From assembly GCA_039818985.1 (NCBI GenBank), contig JBCBSU010000001.1:1824367-1888366 (forward strand): a stretch of 64,000 bases of DNA, given 5' to 3'. Positions 35,732-43,162 of this stretch are shown here, piece by piece (within the stretch, counting starts at the first letter, position 1; each line of letters starts with the position of its first letter). The notes beneath the pieces are model-generated. The model was not told the origin of the DNA, did not search any database, and was given only the letters and a program-made list of their open reading frames with translations. The position numbers and the translations under genes are program-made. The DNA is from Pseudomonadota bacterium (lineage in GTDB: Bacteria; Pseudomonadota; Alphaproteobacteria; Sphingomonadales; Sphingomonadaceae).

Positions 35732-37141
35732 GTGAATCAGTTCGACAAGAAATTGATGGCTCTGTGGGTACGCTGGGGCAAGAAACTGCTGCCCTTTGCC
35801 GACGCCGCCAGCGACGATCTGCCATTGTCGCGCTTGCTGCGCCTGTCACTGATCCAGTTCTCGGTCGGCATTTCCCTGACGCTTCTGGTCGGCACGCTCA
35901 ACCGGGTGATGATTGTCGAGCTGAAGGTTGCCTCGACCATTGTCGGCGTGATGCTGGCGATACCACTTCTGGTAGCGCCGTTCCGCGCGCTGATCGGCTT
36001 TCGCTCAGACACCCATCGTTCGGCCCTGGGCTGGCGCCGTGTGCCGTTTATCTATCGCGGCACCATGATCCAGTTTGGTGGCCTGGCGATCATGCCCTTT
36101 GCGCTGCTGGTGCTCGCCGGTGCTTTGCAGTCGGCCGACTGGCCGCCATGGTTCGGTCAGATGAGTGCGGCAATTGCAATTCTGCTCGTCGGCGCAGGCG
36201 TTCACATCACCCAGACCGTGGGTCTGGCACTGGCTACCGATCTGGCGCGCGAAGACCAGCAGGCCAATGTAGTCGGCCTGATGTATGTCAGCCTGCTGGT
36301 CGGTTCGATCATAGCCGCTCTCGCCTTTGGTACGTTCCTGACCAATTTCACACCCTTTCGTCTGATCCAGGTGATATCGATCTGCGCGATAGTCACCATA
36401 GTGCTCAACTTTATCGCGACCTGGAAGCAGGAAGCGCGCACTCCAGCACATCTGATGACCGAAGAGCCGCCACCACCGCCGACTTTCAGGGAAAGCTGGG
36501 AAAGCTTCATCAAACAGGGTCATGCGATGCGGCGGCTGGTCATTATCGGCCTGGGCACATTGGCCTTCACCATGTCGGACGTGCTGCTTGAACCCTATGG
36601 CGGGCAGGTCCTCGGTCTGGACGTAGGCACCACCACCAAGCTCACCGCCATTTTCGCTGGTGGCAGTCTCGTCGGTTTTGCCATGGCCTCGCAAATTCTC
36701 AGCCGGGGCAGCGATCCCATGATGATGTCCGGTTCGGGCGCGCTGGTCGGGTTGCCCGGCTTCATCATGGTAATAACTGCCGCTCCGGCCCTTTCGCCGC
36801 AGCTATTTTCTGTCGGTGTTCTGCTGATCGGCTGCGGTGCCGGGCTGTTCGGCCATGGCACGCTGACGGCAACTATGCGCCATGCTCCCGTCGGCCAGGT
36901 CGGGATCGCGCTCGGAGCATGGGGTGCAGTGCAGGCGACGGCTGCCGGTGTCGGCGCTGCTCTGGGCGGGGTCATGCGCGATATCGGCCGCAACATCATT
37001 CTTTCAGACGCCTGGCCACCGGTAACCAATGGTTATATACTGGTCTATCTACTCGAAATTGCGCTACTTCTGGCGACGCTGCTGGTCATGATACCGCTGT
37101 TGCGTCGTCCCGAAGCCAAGACCGAACCTGCACGGAGATAG
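35732..37141 (+). CDS. pucC: LH2 assembly carrier PucC
   Basis: A 469-residue, about 12-span protein of the PucC/LhaA family. Shared motifs are LMVGTLNRVM-type helix ends, RALIGFRSDTHRSALGWRRVPFIY and DVLLEPYGGQVLGLDVGTTT. I assign PucC rather than a second LhaA because it faces pucBA across a shared terminator and because lhaA is already present beside puhA. PucC is required for LH2 formation in Rhodobacter. It starts with GTG, after an AGAGG Shine-Dalgarno. Confidence 0.87.
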   Translation: MNQFDKKLMALWVRWGKKLLPFADAASDDLPLSRLLRLSLIQFSVGISLTLLVGTLNRVMIVELKVASTIVGVMLAIPLLVAPFRALIGFRSDTHRSALGWRRVPFIYRGTMIQFGGLAIMPFALLVLAGALQSADWPPWFGQMSAAIAILLVGAGVHITQTVGLALATDLAREDQQANVVGLMYVSLLVGSIIAALAFGTFLTNFTPFRLIQVISICAIVTIVLNFIATWKQEARTPAHLMTEEPPPPPTFRESWESFIKQGHAMRRLVIIGLGTLAFTMSDVLLEPYGGQVLGLDVGTTTKLTAIFAGGSLVGFAMASQILSRGSDPMMMSGSGALVGLPGFIMVITAAPALSPQLFSVGVLLIGCGAGLFGHGTLTATMRHAPVGQVGIALGAWGAVQATAAGVGAALGGVMRDIGRNIILSDAWPPVTNGYILVYLLEIALLLATLLVMIPLLRRPEAKTEPARR

Positions 37142-37200
37142 AGGACGGCCTAGATTGCCTTGACCGTCACAGACCAACGGCGAACACCAGCCTGACAATA

Positions 37201-37234
37201 GAAGAGGGTCCGGTCATGAGACCGGACCCTCTTC
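37201..37234. terminator. Bidirectional terminator between pucC and pucA
   Basis: GAAGAGGGTCCGGTC pairs perfectly with GACCGGACCCTCTTC (15-bp stem, ATGA loop), flanked by A/T on both sides. It separates convergent pucC and pucBA. Confidence 0.93.
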
Positions 37235-37298
37235 TTACTGACAACCTGACTATTCCGATCTGGCGCCTGGACTCCAGATCCGGGAATGGTCCTCTTGT

Positions 37299-37484
37299 TT
37301 ACTCTGCAGCAGCAGGTGCAGCAGGTGCTTCAGCAGCGGCACTGCCCTGCATGAAGTCAGCAAACCAGGTGGTGTTGTTGAGGATCGAGAAATGGACTGT
37401 AAGCGAAGTCAGCACCAGAGTGATGAACAGAATGGGCAAGACCACATTCGGGCTTACGTAAAGAAATAGACGGCCTTCATTCAT
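37299..37484 (-). CDS. pucA: Light-harvesting LH2-type alpha subunit
   Basis: A 61-residue peripheral antenna alpha chain that aligns without gaps with Rhodobacter sphaeroides PucA through residue 47: bacteriochlorophyll ligand His31, then TTW (38-40), then QGSAA (46-50). At 44-45 it has Phe-Met instead of Tyr-Tyr. Those residues hydrogen-bond the B850 acetyl groups, so the absorption should be blue-shifted. The C-terminal Ala/Pro tail (about 48-61) is typical of LH2 alpha. It lies 13 bases after pucB. Confidence 0.95.
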   Translation of the reverse strand: MNEGRLFLYVSPNVVLPILFITLVLTSLTVHFSILNNTTWFADFMQGSAAAEAPAAPAAAE

Positions 37485-37497
37485 GGGTCATTCTCCC

Positions 37498-37650
37498 TTA
37501 TTGCATCCACGGCGACAGTGCGAACGCCAGGACATGGGCGAAAACGGAAATGGCAGCGAAGATACGCGTGCCCCATTTCAGGCCCTCATTAATCTCGATG
37601 GCCTCTGCTTCGGTAAGGCCTGTTGGGTAAACCTTCGTATCGTCAGTCAT
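37498..37650 (-). CDS. pucB: Light-harvesting LH2-type beta subunit
   Basis: A 50-residue antenna beta chain: YPTGLTEAEAIEI head, one membrane span (about 27-45), bacteriochlorophyll ligand His39 and the ending ALSPWMQ. The His normally 18 residues before the ligand is Asn21 here, whereas PufB keeps it (His22). The start ATG (37650) follows an AGAGGAAA Shine-Dalgarno; the longer frame to 37821 has no antenna resemblance. A perfect PpsR operator lies about 220 bases upstream. Confidence 0.95.
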   Translation of the reverse strand: MTDDTKVYPTGLTEAEAIEINEGLKWGTRIFAAISVFAHVLAFALSPWMQ

Positions 37651-38061
37651 TATAGAGTTTCCTCTCTTCCGATTATGGCAATCAACAAATGCGGGCTTCA
37701 TACCTGCATTGTCCGCCAGGCAAGCGCCAAGGAATAGCGTGCAACCCCTTTCCCCGCGCCGAGACGCGGGCAGCGCAATATTCTGCATCGGGCCGACCAA
37801 TAGTAGCTCTATGCCCGTCAACTATTTCAGTTTTTTCAGGGAGAGTCAAATTAAATTAACACTCGATGTGTCAACTAAAATGGACAGTTGTGAATAATCG
37901 GCGTCATATTGCGGTTTGCAGACACCAGCTGTGCGCCATTTTATGTGAATTACAGCGCCCGGAATGATGTGCCGAGACAACCAATATCATATTTTAACCG
38001 CGAAAGCGACCGGCGCTGGCGGGCATAGCCACTGATGCCCTGCCCAGCCCCCGCACGGTCG
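37651..38061 (-). promoter_or_regulatory. pucBA upstream region
   Basis: A non-coding stretch of 411 bases. It holds the puc operator (37869-37886) and a long 5' leader of about 200 bases before pucB. The central part is AT-rich compared with the surrounding genes. I see no further gene in it. Confidence 0.6.
37869..37886. promoter_or_regulatory. PpsR operator upstream of pucBA
   Basis: TGTCAACTAAAATGGACA is a perfect TGTC-N10-GACA site. Its first arm is TTGACA on the minus strand, a likely -35 box of the puc promoter. A weaker second site, TGTGAATAATCGGCGTCA (37889-37906, one mismatch in the ACA arm), follows 2 bases later. Confidence 0.88.
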
Positions 38062-38226
38062 TTACGAGGTTGGACCGGTGATCACCTCTACATTGGTTCC
38101 CGTCAGACCCTCAATATCCTCCATATCCTGGTACAGGGCCCGCAGCACCGGTCTGGTCCAGGATTTTCTGGGTTCAACCATAATATCATGGATAGCCTCG
38201 TCTGTTCCCTTGTCTGTGTGTGTCAT
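38062..38226 (-). CDS. Orphan 54-residue peptide, RiPP-precursor-like
   Basis: A short frame with a strong AGGAG Shine-Dalgarno seven bases before its ATG, 33 bases downstream of the adhesin gene on the same strand. The peptide has an acidic N-terminus, then KSWTRPVLRALYQ (W23-x-x-P26-x-L28, similar to the Y-x-x-P-x-L element of lasso-peptide leaders), then a small-residue tail, GLTGTNVEVITGPTS. No cyclase, protease or RRE gene is nearby. It may be an orphan modified-peptide precursor, or an unmodified small protein of a type common in sphingomonads. The function is unknown. Confidence 0.6.
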   Translation of the reverse strand: MTHTDKGTDEAIHDIMVEPRKSWTRPVLRALYQDMEDIEGLTGTNVEVITGPTS

Positions 38227-38259
38227 GGCTCATCTCCTCTGGGGATCGGCAGAAATGGA

Positions 38260-41200
38260 TCAGAATTCGCCCGCAATACCGGCGCGGACACTGGTCGAAT
38301 TGCCACCAGCATAGGTGACACCGGCGGTAATGGCAAAGTCGCCTTCAAACCGGTGCATCATCCCTGCCGATACACCCACCTGACCGCGATAGACGGCTAC
38401 GTTGCTGGCATAGCTGGTCTTGCCCGCCTCACTCGGGAAGTGCGGATTGGCCTGTGCAGCAATCGCGGCTATGCCCCGCTGGGCGTCCCGATCAATTGTC
38501 GTCGCCAGATCAAAAAATGCATCCACCCGGCCTTCCAGCGTGGTTACCCTGTCTGTCAGGGCACCAAATTGGGCTTGTGTCACCTGGTTCGCAACCGAGA
38601 GAGTATTGGCTGCAAGCGTGGCTGCATTGCTGTTCGATGCGGACGCAACCCGGCGCGGGCTGGCATTGCTGTTATGGCTGGCTGGTGGTGGCTCAGGGAC
38701 ATTCTGGCTCTCCTCGCCAAGCACAACGCCAATGGGCGGCTCATCAGAAGAACCGGCAGGCGTTGGCTGGTCAGGAACTACTGTTTCGGGAGCACTGGCC
38801 AGCTCCACACGCGCCGGACCACCACGATCTCCAGGTGCCATGCCTGATGCGCCCATCGGTGCCTCGGCAGGATCCCATTCGTGCCCACCCAGTGCAGCGG
38901 TGTTTGCTGCTGCCTGAACCGGCGCATGGCCAGGGCTACTGTTACCCCCCGTCTGGGCAAGGCCCGGCGATGCAGGTGGTTGCGGCGCAGCAGCAATATT
39001 GGTTGCTGGAACCTCCGCAGCAGATGCAGGCGGTGCTGTTGTAGCCGGCATCGGTGTAATAGCTGGCACCGGAGCCGCTCCTGCGGTTTGTACGGGCTGT
39101 GCAACCAGAGTCGTGCTGCTGATTCCCAACGGTGTCGAGGAAAAGCCCAGATTCCCGGCCGCATCGACTGTGACATAAAACAGCGTACCCGACTGGGCAT
39201 TGTTGGATATCGCCTGGGGCAGACCAGGCAGCGTTACTGTCTGCGTCGTGGTACCCAGCAACACCTGGTTGGTCCGGGTGGTCGCCGCGTCGAACCCGAT
39301 GGCAATCGAATTGGCAAAGGCGGATGAAGCTCGCGGCCCGAAGGCAGCGGCAAAATTTGCTGTCGCCGACGCCTGGAAGCCCATGGCTATCGAGCCCACA
39401 CCCTCGGCCCGGGACTGTGTACCGATCGCCATGGAACTGTTGCCGGTGGCGCTCGCAGCCGGACCGATGGCAAATGACAACAGCCCCTGCGCATTGGCAT
39501 CGGCACCGATCGCCATGGAGAAATTGCCACTGGCCTGTGCACCATCGTCATCACCGTCAATGCCGTCACCGGTATCCCCGCCAATCGCAATCGCGCCATT
39601 GCCTGAGGCTATTGCTCCGCCTGTCGTCGAGTTGACCTGCACATAGGGCGTGCTCGCGGTCGCTGCATTGAGCTGCGCGACATTCACCGCATCGGTATCC
39701 TGGGTGCCCGCCGCGACATTAACGACGCGCCGTTCATTGCCGCTGGAGCCGACCGAAACAGTATCGGCCTCATCGGCGATAGAATTGGCGCCCAGAGCAA
39801 CCGCGCCCGTGGCCGACGCAAGAGCGTCAGTGCCGATGGCAATACTGTCCTGTGCCAGTGCCTCCGCACCGGTGGCGATGCCGCTACCCGCCGCATCATC
39901 ATTGTCGCTGTCATAGCCGATGGCAATTGCGCCCTGCGCCTGTGCCGCCGCGCGCGAGCCGAGCGCGGTCGCGCCGGTCGCATCGGCAAAGGCGTCCGCG
40001 CCCACCGCGGTGCTGTCGGCGCCCAGCGCCAGCGCACCGATTTCAACCGTCGGATCGATGTCGTCATCAACATCCGTGCCGTCACCGCCAAGCGCAACAG
40101 AGCCGAACCCGTCGGCACCGGCCGAACGACCGATCGCGACGCCGTGATTGCCGATCACCGCGCTTTCCTTGCCCAGAGCAACGCCCTCGATCGCAGTGAC
40201 CACCGCGCTTTCACCCAGCGCGATGCCGTCAGCCTCCACTACCGCCGAATCGTCCCCCAGCGCGATACCGTTATCGCCTGCGACAAAGGCAGAATCGCCA
40301 ATTGCAATGGTATCGTCGTTAAGCGCCCGAGCGCCCGCACCGATCGCAATCGCCTGTTCGCCGCTGGCGGTGGCGGCAAAGCCGACCGCAATCGAGTCAA
40401 AGCCGGTATCGGCGAGCGCAAACTGACCGATGGCTATGCTGCTCTCAGTATCCGCCCGAGCTTCATCGCCGATCGCGACCGCGCCAAAGTCGAACGCCTT
40501 CGCATCAGTGCCGATGGCAACCGAATCCCGTCCCGATGCAATCGCCCCAAAGGGATCGAGGTCGCCATTGGCGGGATCGTCAGGATCAAGCAGCACGTCG
40601 AAATCGGAATCGCGCCCGATGGCAATCGCGCCTTCGCCCGAACCCTGTGCGAGCTCGCCGATCGCGACCGCCTCGTCACCACTGGCATTGGTCTCTTCGC
40701 CCGCGGCGATGGCATCATCGCCGGCTGCGCTGGCGGCGGTTCCGGTGCTGTTGGCGACGAAATAGTCCGAGCTGGCAAAGGCCGCGCCTGCAACCGCCGC
40801 GTTGAGCTGACCGAGATTGACCGCATCGGTATCACCCGTACCTGTCGCGACATTGACGATCCTGCGTTCACTGCCGGCTGCGCCGACCGAGACGGTATTG
40901 CTTTGATTGGCGACCGAATTGTCGCCCAAAGCGACGCTGTTACTGGCAGTGGTTGATGCAAACGCGCCTATGGCCAGACCATTTCCTGCGTTGGCGTTTG
41001 CCGAACGTCCAATAGCCACGGCATCACCCTGTGCGGCATTGGCCTGGCGGCCGAGCGAGACAGCCCCTATGCCCGTCGCCTGTGCATCGGTGCCGACGGC
41101 AACAGCAGCAGTAGCTGTGGCGTCACTGTTCTGACCGATGGCCAGGGCTTCGCTGGCACTGGAGATGGCGAGCCGACCAAAGGCCGTGCCAAACGCACCG

Positions 41201-41676
41201 GCCTGGGCCCCCGCCCCTATTGCTGTTGCGTCTTCACCAACGGCTTGGGCATCGCCCCCGACTGCGACAGAGTTGTTGCCGGATGCGAGCGAACCCTGGG
41301 TGCCGCCATCGCCGCCATCGCCGCCAATCGCTACAGAGTTTTCGCCGGTCGCATCGCTCTGCGCACCAATTGATATACTCGAAGCATTGGTGGCATTGGA
41401 ATTGAAGCCAAGCGCGATCGATTGTGCACCGGCGGCATTGGCATTGCCGCCAAGGGCCGTCGAAGATGCGCCGGTTGCGGTAGCGCCAACCCCACAGGCC
41501 AGGCTCGTATCATCATCGTTTGAATCCGCACCACCATCGTCATCACCAGCATCGGGTGTGCCGTTATCGTTGCGGTCGAGAATACAGTCATCGGCGCGCG
41601 CTTCCTCGGCAGGCAGCAGAATTGCTGCAGCAAGGCCCAGTGTCAGCGCGGTTGTAGTGTGATAAATCCTTTTCAT
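38260..41676 (-). CDS. Trimeric autotransporter adhesin (YadA-like)
   Basis: A 1138-residue secreted adhesin. Signal peptide (about 1-28), a short Asp-rich calcium-binding-like stretch (DRNDNGTPDAGDDDGG), then a long head of YadA-type repeats with the SxAIG periodicity (about 60-860), neck-like elements (VSVGSSGNERRVVNVAAGTQDTDAVNVAQLN occurs twice, near 270 and 660), a Pro/Ala-rich stalk, a coiled coil and a C-terminal YadA anchor (about 1065-1138, ending AGIAGEF). It would trimerise in the outer membrane and mediate adhesion. It is transcribed divergently from oxyR. Confidence 0.93.
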   Translation of the reverse strand: MKRIYHTTTALTLGLAAAILLPAEEARADDCILDRNDNGTPDAGDDDGGADSNDDDTSLACGVGATATGASSTALGGNANAAGAQSIALGFNSNATNASSISIGAQSDATGENSVAIGGDGGDGGTQGSLASGNNSVAVGGDAQAVGEDATAIGAGAQAGAFGTAFGRLAISSASEALAIGQNSDATATAAVAVGTDAQATGIGAVSLGRQANAAQGDAVAIGRSANANAGNGLAIGAFASTTASNSVALGDNSVANQSNTVSVGAAGSERRIVNVATGTGDTDAVNLGQLNAAVAGAAFASSDYFVANSTGTAASAAGDDAIAAGEETNASGDEAVAIGELAQGSGEGAIAIGRDSDFDVLLDPDDPANGDLDPFGAIASGRDSVAIGTDAKAFDFGAVAIGDEARADTESSIAIGQFALADTGFDSIAVGFAATASGEQAIAIGAGARALNDDTIAIGDSAFVAGDNGIALGDDSAVVEADGIALGESAVVTAIEGVALGKESAVIGNHGVAIGRSAGADGFGSVALGGDGTDVDDDIDPTVEIGALALGADSTAVGADAFADATGATALGSRAAAQAQGAIAIGYDSDNDDAAGSGIATGAEALAQDSIAIGTDALASATGAVALGANSIADEADTVSVGSSGNERRVVNVAAGTQDTDAVNVAQLNAATASTPYVQVNSTTGGAIASGNGAIAIGGDTGDGIDGDDDGAQASGNFSMAIGADANAQGLLSFAIGPAASATGNSSMAIGTQSRAEGVGSIAMGFQASATANFAAAFGPRASSAFANSIAIGFDAATTRTNQVLLGTTTQTVTLPGLPQAISNNAQSGTLFYVTVDAAGNLGFSSTPLGISSTTLVAQPVQTAGAAPVPAITPMPATTAPPASAAEVPATNIAAAPQPPASPGLAQTGGNSSPGHAPVQAAANTAALGGHEWDPAEAPMGASGMAPGDRGGPARVELASAPETVVPDQPTPAGSSDEPPIGVVLGEESQNVPEPPPASHNSNASPRRVASASNSNAATLAANTLSVANQVTQAQFGALTDRVTTLEGRVDAFFDLATTIDRDAQRGIAAIAAQANPHFPSEAGKTSYASNVAVYRGQVGVSAGMMHRFEGDFAITAGVTYAGGNSTSVRAGIAGEF

Positions 41677-41999
41677 GATAGCAACCTCCCTTTGCTCAAT
41701 CAGGCAACCGCCTCGCGCCGACAGGTCCGAGTCTGACAGTCACGCATCACGACGGCTGCAGACAGTATAAGGCATTTTACAAAGGTGACCCGAAATTCTC
41801 GATTCTGGGTGCATATGCCCGGACTGGAACGTCGCCAGAGATCAGAATGTAGAGGTTTAGGGCCAGAGCGGATGCACAAGACATCATTAATGGCGCCTGT
41901 CATCGCGGGAAGCCTATGAGGGCTTGTGGCCAGGGTTTTCCGGATGCGTTGTAACCTCGCCCCTAATTGGTTCGAATGATCAACGAAAAGAGGCAGGGC
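41677..41999. promoter_or_regulatory. Divergent adhesin-oxyR intergenic region
   Basis: 323 bases between the adhesin and oxyR starts. It contains one GATC (about 41838) and GANTC methylation sites (GAGTC near 41729, GATTC near 41802). GAGG-type ribosome sites border both genes. No ORF with support was seen. Confidence 0.45.
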
Positions 42000-42914
42000 A
42001 TGAATCTTCGCGATCTCGAATATATTGTCGCTATTGAGCGCTATCGTAACTTCGGCAAAGCGGCGCAGGCATGCCATGTCTCGCAGCCGGCGCTCTCGTC
42101 TCAGGTAAAAAAACTGGAAGAGCGCCTCGGCGTAGAGTTATTCGTCCGTACCAATCAGAGCGTTTGTCCGACCGAGGCAGGTTACCGGATTATCGCCACG
42201 GCCAAGGACATGCAGCGTTCTGCACGCCAGATTAATGATATGGCGGCAGAATATCGTGACCCGCTATCGGTTCCACTGAAGCTGGGAATTTTCCCGACAT
42301 TGGCACCATTTATCGTTCCCTATATCAGCCGTTCGGTGAAAGATATCGCGGACTCGCTAAAGCTTATTTATCGCGAGAAACCGACGGCGGAACTGGTACA
42401 GGAATTGCGTCGCCGTACCATCGATGTCGCGCTTGTCAGCGGACCCTTTGATGCGGCTGGCTGCAATTTCACCCCGGTATTCCGCGAGAAGCTGTATCTG
42501 ATCGTTTCAGACAAGCACAGGCTGAGCAATCGCCACACCATCTCCGCCAGAGAGGTTCCACGCGAAGAAATGCTGTTGCTCGATGAAGAACACTGCCTGC
42601 GCAATGAAGCCATAGCCTTGTGTCAGGATAATCGTGTCGGTCTGGATGTACCGGAAGATATGTCTGCGACCAGTCTGCTGACCGCCTCCCATTATATTGC
42701 CAATGATTTCGGCTGCACATTGATGCCGGAACTGGGAGTGCCTTTTATCGCCCGTGCGAATCCGCATATCCGCTTCATCGAAATCAATGATGAGAGCTAT
42801 GTTAGAAATATCGGTTTTCTCTCGCGCAAAGGGTGTCCACGCGAACATATCCTGCACGCATTATGCGATCAGATTCGCCGCCATCCACCAGATAATACCC
42901 AGGCCTTGCACTGA
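42000..42914 (+). CDS. oxyR: Peroxide-sensing LysR regulator OxyR
   Basis: A 304-residue LysR-type activator. N-terminal helix-turn-helix (about 1-60, MNLRDLEYIVAIERYRNFGKA). In the effector domain the motif EHCLRNEAIALC has both cysteines of the peroxide switch with the same nine-residue spacing as Escherichia coli OxyR Cys199-Cys208. The start ATG 42000 fits the LysR N-terminus; the longer frame adds 11 unrelated residues. Its place between two autotransporter genes is unusual; catalase or peroxidase genes are not adjacent. Confidence 0.93.
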   Translation: MNLRDLEYIVAIERYRNFGKAAQACHVSQPALSSQVKKLEERLGVELFVRTNQSVCPTEAGYRIIATAKDMQRSARQINDMAAEYRDPLSVPLKLGIFPTLAPFIVPYISRSVKDIADSLKLIYREKPTAELVQELRRRTIDVALVSGPFDAAGCNFTPVFREKLYLIVSDKHRLSNRHTISAREVPREEMLLLDEEHCLRNEAIALCQDNRVGLDVPEDMSATSLLTASHYIANDFGCTLMPELGVPFIARANPHIRFIEINDESYVRNIGFLSRKGCPREHILHALCDQIRRHPPDNTQALH

Positions 42915-43023
42915 CCAAACAGGCATAAACGCACCCTCATAATCGCCTCTTTATACAGTTCCCGAAAGCAGGGACTGCGATTAGTCATGCTGCAATTATA
43001 TCTATATTTATCAATACTTTGCC

Positions 43024-43042
43024 TTATAAGCAGCGCTTATAA
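43024..43042. promoter_or_regulatory. Operator-like palindrome upstream of the autotransporter
   Basis: TTATAAGC-AGC-GCTTATAA is a perfect 8-bp inverted repeat with a 3-base centre, about 120 bases before the autotransporter start, in an AT-rich stretch. It looks like a binding site for a dimeric regulator. The regulator is unknown. Confidence 0.5.
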
Positions 43043-43162
43043 TCACCATCAGAAACATATATTATACGACTCGGTTTTCCGGCCCTAAGCCTCGCTGTCG
43101 GAAGGCCGCTCTTAGCTGGATCAGCCTTCACTGTCCCCACTAGGAATCTGAAAGGCTCACTG

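Noticed and set aside
38062-38226. Definite lasso-peptide precursor
   Set aside because: No Thr at the penultimate leader position and no cyclase or leader-peptidase genes nearby, so only a RiPP-like resemblance is claimed.
38035-38847. 270-codon plus-strand frame overlapping the adhesin 3' end
   Set aside because: Overlaps both the adhesin anchor and the 54-residue peptide gene on the other strand; no resemblance to a known protein.
38900-41500. CRISPR-like short periodic repeats
   Set aside because: The periodicity is the SxAIG heptad-type repeat of a YadA head in a continuous coding frame, without constant repeats and unique spacers.
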